Below, piece by piece: positions 58,952-64,000 of a stretch of DNA of 64,000 nt. This DNA is from Aestuariivirga sp. (GTDB lineage Bacteria; Pseudomonadota; Alphaproteobacteria; Rhizobiales; Aestuariivirgaceae): NCBI RefSeq assembly GCF_020252395.1, contig NZ_JADCDB010000001.1, forward strand, positions 62,001 through 126,000, written 5' to 3'. The notes beneath the pieces are model-generated. The model saw only the letters and a program-made list of their open reading frames with translations, was not told where the DNA came from and did not search any database. Both the position numbers and the translations under genes were made by a program. Positions within the stretch are counted from its first letter, which is position 1; the number at the start of each line of letters is the position of its first letter.

Positions 58952-60417
58952 GCCCCGACGAAATCGGCCAGCGCCCTCTCGGTGCCCCTCGCCCAGATGC
59001 CGGCGAGGCTCCGGGCGAAGGCCTCGCGGAAGATTTCCGACTGGCCCACATCGCCATAGACATCATCCATCGACAGCCATGCAAGCGGATCAGCCTTGGC
59101 CCTCGCCGCAAGCGCCGTCAGGCGCGGCCAGATCGGGTCACCCGCGGTTATGTCCCTGCCCGTCTCCGTCTTGCCGAAGCAATGGCGGCACCACAGCGCG
59201 GATTCGAAGGCGAGCGATGAGACGGAGCCTCCCGCTTTCAGCCGGTCGCGCGCCACGGGCACGATGAACTTGGGCTGGCGGTTGGAACCGTCGAAGGCAA
59301 GGCGCGGAATGGTGTCGCCGATCTTCGGGTTGGAGAAGCGGCGATGGATGAGGCGGTAATAATCATCCAGCACCACGCCGGGCACCGGCGGCACGGTGGG
59401 CATGATCTCGTCGCGCTCGATCTTGGCAAAGAAGGCGGCCACCAGCGGATGGTTCATCGCATCATGCACGAAATGCACGTCGAGCAGGCTGGCCGGATAG
59501 GCGATCGCGGCGTGGCCGCCGTTGAGGATGCGGATCTTCATGAACTCGAAGGGCGTGACATCGGGCACGAACTGCACGCCTGCGGCCTCGAGCTCAGGCC
59601 TGCCATTGCAGAACGTGTCTTCCAGCACCCACTGGATGAACTCCTCGCAATAGACCGGCCAATTGTCCTCGATGCCGAAATCCTGCGCGCAGAGCTTGCG
59701 CTCACGGCCGGTCGTGGCCGGCGTGATGCGATCCACCATGCCGTTTGGAAAGGCGGCAGTGGCGGCGATCCAGTCAGCCAGGCCCTTGTCCCACAGCCGC
59801 GCGACACCGGCGACGGCATTGCGCGCCACCACGCCATTGTGGGGGATGTTGTCGCAGGACATGACGGTGAAGGGCTTCGTGCCAGCCTCGCGCCGCTTCT
59901 TGAGCCCCAGAGCGATGAGGCCGAAGACCGTCTGCGGATCGTCCGGGTTCCTGCCATCCTGCGCGATCTCCTCGAAGTCCGGATTGAACTGGCCGGTGGC
60001 GGGATCGATGAAATAGCCGCCCTCGGTGACGGTGATGGAAACGATGCGGATTGCCGGGTCGGCAAGCTGGAGCACGATGGCGGCGCGGTCCTCGGGCGGG
60101 ACCATTCCGAGCATGGCGCCCGTCACGCGGGCGCGGCTGACATTGGCCTCCTGCTCGACCACCGTTGTGAGCCAATCCTGCGGCTTCAGCGCGTCATACA
60201 TGACGCGGTCTGCGGGTCTGACGCCGGTGCCGATGATGCCCCAATCGCGGCTCTTGCCCATGTTGAACAGCGTGTCGAGATAGACCGCCTGGTGGGCACG
60301 GTGAAAATTGCCGAGGCCGAAATGCAGGATGCCCGGCTTCAGGTCAAAGGCCCGATAAGCCGGCACGGCGATGCCGGGCTTCAGGCTCGCGAGGGTGGCA
60401 CGGGAAAGCGTCGTCAT
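58948..60417 (-). CDS. mtlK: Mannitol 2-dehydrogenase-type polyol dehydrogenase
   Basis: GLGNFHRAHQAVYLDTLF, DNIPHNGVVARNAVAG, KIRILNGGHAAIAYPASLLDVHFVHDAM; downstream of smo-type transporter genes. Confidence 0.92.
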   Translation of the reverse strand: MTTLSRATLASLKPGIAVPAYRAFDLKPGILHFGLGNFHRAHQAVYLDTLFNMGKSRDWGIIGTGVRPADRVMYDALKPQDWLTTVVEQEANVSRARVTGAMLGMVPPEDRAAIVLQLADPAIRIVSITVTEGGYFIDPATGQFNPDFEEIAQDGRNPDDPQTVFGLIALGLKKRREAGTKPFTVMSCDNIPHNGVVARNAVAGVARLWDKGLADWIAATAAFPNGMVDRITPATTGRERKLCAQDFGIEDNWPVYCEEFIQWVLEDTFCNGRPELEAAGVQFVPDVTPFEFMKIRILNGGHAAIAYPASLLDVHFVHDAMNHPLVAAFFAKIERDEIMPTVPPVPGVVLDDYYRLIHRRFSNPKIGDTIPRLAFDGSNRQPKFIVPVARDRLKAGGSVSSLAFESALWCRHCFGKTETGRDITAGDPIWPRLTALAARAKADPLAWLSMDDVYGDVGQSEIFREAFARSLAGIWARGTERALADFVGA

Positions 60418-60450
60418 GTCAGGCAGTCTCTTTCTGTTCCGGGGGAGCCG

Positions 60451-61221
60451 TCAGCTCATCCACTGGCCGCCGTCGACGTTGTAGGTCTGGGCCACCACGT
60501 AATCGCTCTCGGACGACGCGAGAAAGATGGCGCAGCCCACATGATCCTCGGGTCTGCCCATGCGGCCGAAGGGAACGCCCTCGCCGACGAGGCGCTTCTT
60601 CTCGCCCAGCGGACGATTTTCATATTTGGCGAAGAGGCCGTCGACATGCTCCCACATCGGCGTGTCGACCACGCCGGGCGCTATGCCATTGACGTTGATC
60701 TTGTGCGCAATGAGCGCCAGGCCCGCCGACTGGGTGATGGAGATGACGGCGGCTTTCGACGCGCAATAGACGGCAACGAGCGCCTCGCCGCGGCGGCCGG
60801 CCTGCGAGGCGAAATTGATGATCTTGCCGCCCCGGCCGCGGCGCTTCATGCTCTCCGCCGCCTCCTGCAGCATGAAGATCAGACCCTTGACGTTCACGCC
60901 GAAGACGAAGTCATAGCTCTTTTCGGTGATCTCGCCCCAGGGCGCCATGTCGAAGACGGCAGCATTGTTGACGAGGATGTCGATGCCGCCCATCCGCGTC
61001 CCGCATTCGGCGACGCAGGCCTTGATCTCGTCCAGCTTGGTGACGTTCAGCGCATAGGCGAAGGCGCCGTTTCCGATCTTCTGCGCCAATGCATCGGCCT
61101 CCGCGAAATTGAGGTCGGCCACGCAGACGCGCGCGCCCTCCTTCGCATAGCCTGCGGCAATAGCCGCACCGATGCCACGCGCACCGCCGGTGATGATTGC
61201 CGTTTTTCCCTGAAGACGCAT
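60451..61221 (-). CDS. smoS: Sorbitol/L-iditol dehydrogenase-type SDR (SmoS-like)
   Basis: GKTAIITGGARGIGAAIAAGYAKEGA, YCASKAAVISITQSAGLALI, NVNGIAPGVVDTPMWEHVDGLFAKYENRP; operon context. Confidence 0.88.
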   Translation of the reverse strand: MRLQGKTAIITGGARGIGAAIAAGYAKEGARVCVADLNFAEADALAQKIGNGAFAYALNVTKLDEIKACVAECGTRMGGIDILVNNAAVFDMAPWGEITEKSYDFVFGVNVKGLIFMLQEAAESMKRRGRGGKIINFASQAGRRGEALVAVYCASKAAVISITQSAGLALIAHKINVNGIAPGVVDTPMWEHVDGLFAKYENRPLGEKKRLVGEGVPFGRMGRPEDHVGCAIFLASSESDYVVAQTYNVDGGQWMS

Positions 61222-62222
61222 CAGACCTGAACCTTTCCCTGGGTATCGAAACGATGGATACGGGCCTTCTCGAAGGCGAGCGACACGGCCTCGCCGGGCT
61301 TGCCCAGGTTGTCACCCGGCGCGCGCACCGTGAGGCGGCCCGCCTCGCCCGCATCGACATGAAGAAAAGAGTCGGAGCCGAGGTGCTCGGTGAGCACGAT
61401 GGCGCCGCGTGCATCGCCACCCTCGCTGACGATGGCGATATGTTCCGGCCGGATACCGACCGTCGCGGCCTTGTACTTCGTGGCGAAGGGGCCGGAGATG
61501 AGGTTCATCTTCGGCGACCCGATGAAGCCCGCAACGAAGACCGAATTCGGCTTGTGATAAAGATCTAGCGGCGAGCCCACTTGCTCGATCACGCCCTTGT
61601 TCAGCACCACGATGCGGTCAGCCATGGTCATGGCCTCCACCTGGTCATGCGTCACGTAGATCATGGTGGCGTCGAGCTGCTGGTGCAGCTGCATGATCTC
61701 GACGCGCATGTTGACGCGGAGCGCAGCATCGAGGTTCGACAGCGGCTCATCGAACAGGAAGCACTTGGGCTGGCGCACGATGGCGCGGCCGATGGCCACA
61801 CGCTGGCGCTGGCCGCCCGAGAGCTGGCGGGGCTTGCGCTCAAGATAATCGGTCAGGTTCAGCGTCGCGGCGGCCCTGGCCACCTTGGCGTCGATCTGCT
61901 CCTTGGGTTCTCCCGCCATCTTGAGGCCGAAGGCGATGTTGTTCCGCACACTCATGTGCGGATAGAGCGCATAGGATTGGAACACCATGGCGAGCCCGCG
62001 CTTGGCGGGAGGAACGCCGGTCACGTCTTCGCCATCGATGAGGATCTGGCCGCCGGTCAGGTCCTCCAGCCCTGCGATAAGGCGGAGCAATGTCGACTTG
62101 CCGCAGCCCGAGGGGCCGACGAAGACGATGAACTCGCCATGTTCGATTTCGAGATCCGCACCCGGGATGATGACGGTATCGCCGAAGGTCTTGCGGACGT
62201 GCTTAAGCGAAATTCCGCCCAT
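61221..62222 (-). CDS. smoK: Sorbitol/mannitol ABC transporter ATP-binding protein (MalK/SmoK-like)
   Basis: [73 protein letters not shown]-terminus. Confidence 0.92.
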   Translation of the reverse strand: MGGISLKHVRKTFGDTVIIPGADLEIEHGEFIVFVGPSGCGKSTLLRLIAGLEDLTGGQILIDGEDVTGVPPAKRGLAMVFQSYALYPHMSVRNNIAFGLKMAGEPKEQIDAKVARAAATLNLTDYLERKPRQLSGGQRQRVAIGRAIVRQPKCFLFDEPLSNLDAALRVNMRVEIMQLHQQLDATMIYVTHDQVEAMTMADRIVVLNKGVIEQVGSPLDLYHKPNSVFVAGFIGSPKMNLISGPFATKYKAATVGIRPEHIAIVSEGGDARGAIVLTEHLGSDSFLHVDAGEAGRLTVRAPGDNLGKPGEAVSLAFEKARIHRFDTQGKVQV

Positions 62223-62223
62223 G

Positions 62224-63054
62224 TTACTTCACTGCTCCGAAGGTGAGGCCGCGGACGAGCTGCTTCTGGGCGAACCAGCCAAGGACGAGGATGGGGGCGA
62301 TAGCCATGGTGGAGGCGGCGGAGAGCTTGGCCCAGAACAGGCCTTCCGGGCTCGAATAAGACGCGATGAACTGCGTCAACGGCGCTGCATCCTTGGTGGT
62401 CAGCGTCAGCGTCCAGAAGGATTCGTTCCACGCCAGGATGATGTTGAGGAGCACTGTAGAGGCAATGCCGGGCACCGCCATGGGGGCCAGCACATAGATC
62501 AGCTCCTTGCCGATCGATGCCCCATCCATGCGTGATGCCTCGAGGATCTCGCCCGGGATTTCCTTGAAGTAGGTGTAGAGCATCCAGATAATGATCGGCA
62601 GGTTGAGCAGCGTCAGCACGAGGATGATGCCGATGTGGCTATCGAGAAGCTTCAGGTCGCGGAAGATCAGATAGAGCGGGATCAGCGCGCCAACCGGCGG
62701 CATCATCTTGGTGGAGAGCATCCACATCAGCAGGTCCTTGGTGCGTTTGCCCGGCGCGAAGGCCATGGCCCAGGCGGCTGGGATGGCGATGAGAAGCGCC
62801 AGCAGCGTGGAGCCAAGGGCGAGGTAGACCGAGTTCATCGCGAATTTTATGTAGTCCGAGCGCTCCTGCACGATGGCATAGTTTTCGAGCGTCCAGTCGA
62901 AGAACAGGAAAGTGGGCGGGATTGATACCGCCTCGCCTTCGGTCTTGAAGCTGGTGAGCACCGTCCACAACACGGGAAAGAAGATCACGAAGCCCAGGCC
63001 CCAGGCGAGGCCGGTGAAGATTACCTTGCGGCGGATGGGAACTGCGCGCGCCAT
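62224..63054 (-). CDS. Sorbitol/mannitol ABC transporter permease (SmoG-like)
   Basis: MalG-type EAA loop [29 protein letters not shown]; operon context. Confidence 0.9.
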   Translation of the reverse strand: MARAVPIRRKVIFTGLAWGLGFVIFFPVLWTVLTSFKTEGEAVSIPPTFLFFDWTLENYAIVQERSDYIKFAMNSVYLALGSTLLALLIAIPAAWAMAFAPGKRTKDLLMWMLSTKMMPPVGALIPLYLIFRDLKLLDSHIGIILVLTLLNLPIIIWMLYTYFKEIPGEILEASRMDGASIGKELIYVLAPMAVPGIASTVLLNIILAWNESFWTLTLTTKDAAPLTQFIASYSSPEGLFWAKLSAASTMAIAPILVLGWFAQKQLVRGLTFGAVK

Positions 63055-63058
63055 GTTC

Positions 63059-63967
63059 TCATGCCTCCAGGTTCTTGCCGATCATCCGCATCAGGAAGAA
63101 GGCAACGATGTTGGCGAGGATGACCGCGATGATGCCTCCTGCCGATGCTCCGCCGATGTCGTTGGAAATCAGGCCGTACTGATAGACGAGGAACGGCAGG
63201 TTGCCGGCGCGCCCGCCCGAGCCCGAGACATAGATTTCGGCGAAGACATTGAGAAGAAAGATCGTCTCGATGAGGATCACCACAGTAACGGGCCGCGCGA
63301 GGTGGGGAACAATCATGTACCAGAAGAAGGAGAACGGCGGCGTGCCGTCCATTTGGGCGGCTTCCTTCTGTTCCTCGTCGAAGCTCTGCAACGCGGTGAG
63401 AATGATGAGTGTTGCAAAAGGCAGCCACTGCCAGGACACCATGATGACGATGGCCGTCATCGGATAATGCGCAAACCAGTCGATGGCGCCCAGGCCCATC
63501 GACTTGGTGATCCAGGCGAGGAAGCCCTGCACCGGATGCATCATCATGTTCTTCCAGACCAGCGCACTCACCGTAGGCATGACGAAGAAGGGCGCGATCA
63601 CCATGAGGCGCACAAGATTGCGGCCATAGATCGCCTGGTCGAGCAGCAGGGCGAGAAGCGTGCCGCCCGCGACCGAGATCACCAGCACCCAAAAGACCAG
63701 CAGCAGCGAATTGCGCATGGCCTTGAAGAAGGCGGGGTCAGTGAGGAAGTAATAGTAATTGGTGGCGCCCGCGAGGCAGCGGTTGGCCTCGTCCATCAGC
63801 GCGCCCGGTGTCGTCAGCGAGCAGGCGGGATTGGGGTCGAGCAAATTGTAGCGGAGGAAGGAAAACCAGATGGTCATGGCGAGCGGCACGATCATCCAGA
63901 GGAACAGGGCAAGGACCGATGGTGCAACGGCGATCCTGCCGATCGAGCGAGTCTGCTGCGTTGCCAT
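63059..63967 (-). CDS. Sorbitol/mannitol ABC transporter permease (SmoF-like)
   Basis: MalF-type EAA loop KEAAQMDGTPPFSFFWYMIVPHLARPVTV; the substrate-binding gene is expected just beyond the right edge. Confidence 0.9.
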   Translation of the reverse strand: MATQQTRSIGRIAVAPSVLALFLWMIVPLAMTIWFSFLRYNLLDPNPACSLTTPGALMDEANRCLAGATNYYYFLTDPAFFKAMRNSLLLVFWVLVISVAGGTLLALLLDQAIYGRNLVRLMVIAPFFVMPTVSALVWKNMMMHPVQGFLAWITKSMGLGAIDWFAHYPMTAIVIMVSWQWLPFATLIILTALQSFDEEQKEAAQMDGTPPFSFFWYMIVPHLARPVTVVILIETIFLLNVFAEIYVSGSGGRAGNLPFLVYQYGLISNDIGGASAGGIIAVILANIVAFFLMRMIGKNLEA

Positions 63968-64000
63968 GGCTCAAACCCAGTGAGGGGAGGAAAATGGCTG

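Overview
The window is GC-rich and looks like a chromosomal segment from an alphaproteobacterium, probably Hyphomicrobiales/Rhizobiales; this is inferred from gene content and intergenic repeats, not from a marker gene. It is dense with catabolic and transport operons. In order: a Dpp/Opp-type peptide ABC transporter (partial at the left edge) with an AruI-like ThDP decarboxylase; a fasciclin-domain protein; a three-domain MFS-PlsC-acyl-ACP synthetase fusion; aconitase-X large and small subunits; opgGH; an aminotransferase; a locus with SoxBDAG-like genes, a GlxA/AraC-type regulator, a GS-III-like ligase and three glutamate-synthase-like subunits, best read as an N-methylglutamate (methylamine) pathway; RNase T2; an XRE-cupin regulator; cysD-cysNC; hutH, hutF, hutI, hutC and hutU; a PQQ-type sugar dehydrogenase; an esterase and a NylB-like serine hydrolase; a polyamine-type ABC transporter; an SDR; an amidase; a decayed site-2 protease gene; an accessory envelope or glycoconjugate-like cluster (47.8-58.95 kb); and a mannitol/sorbitol smo-type operon running off the right edge. 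The most interesting items are: (1) the 47.8-58.95 kb cluster, ending in an adenylation-carrier-membrane acyltransferase fusion that resembles a one-polypeptide Dlt-like system; (2) the decayed, metal-ligand-less site-2 protease downstream of a perfect TTGACA-N17-TATAAT promoter that would make a leaderless mRNA; (3) a CysD with an in-frame HTH-like N-terminal extension; (4) the complete-looking NMG locus; and (5) three apparent frameshifts within 10 kb. No tRNA, rRNA, CRISPR, prophage or transposase was found. All family calls come from reading motifs and recalled family sequences; no search was run.
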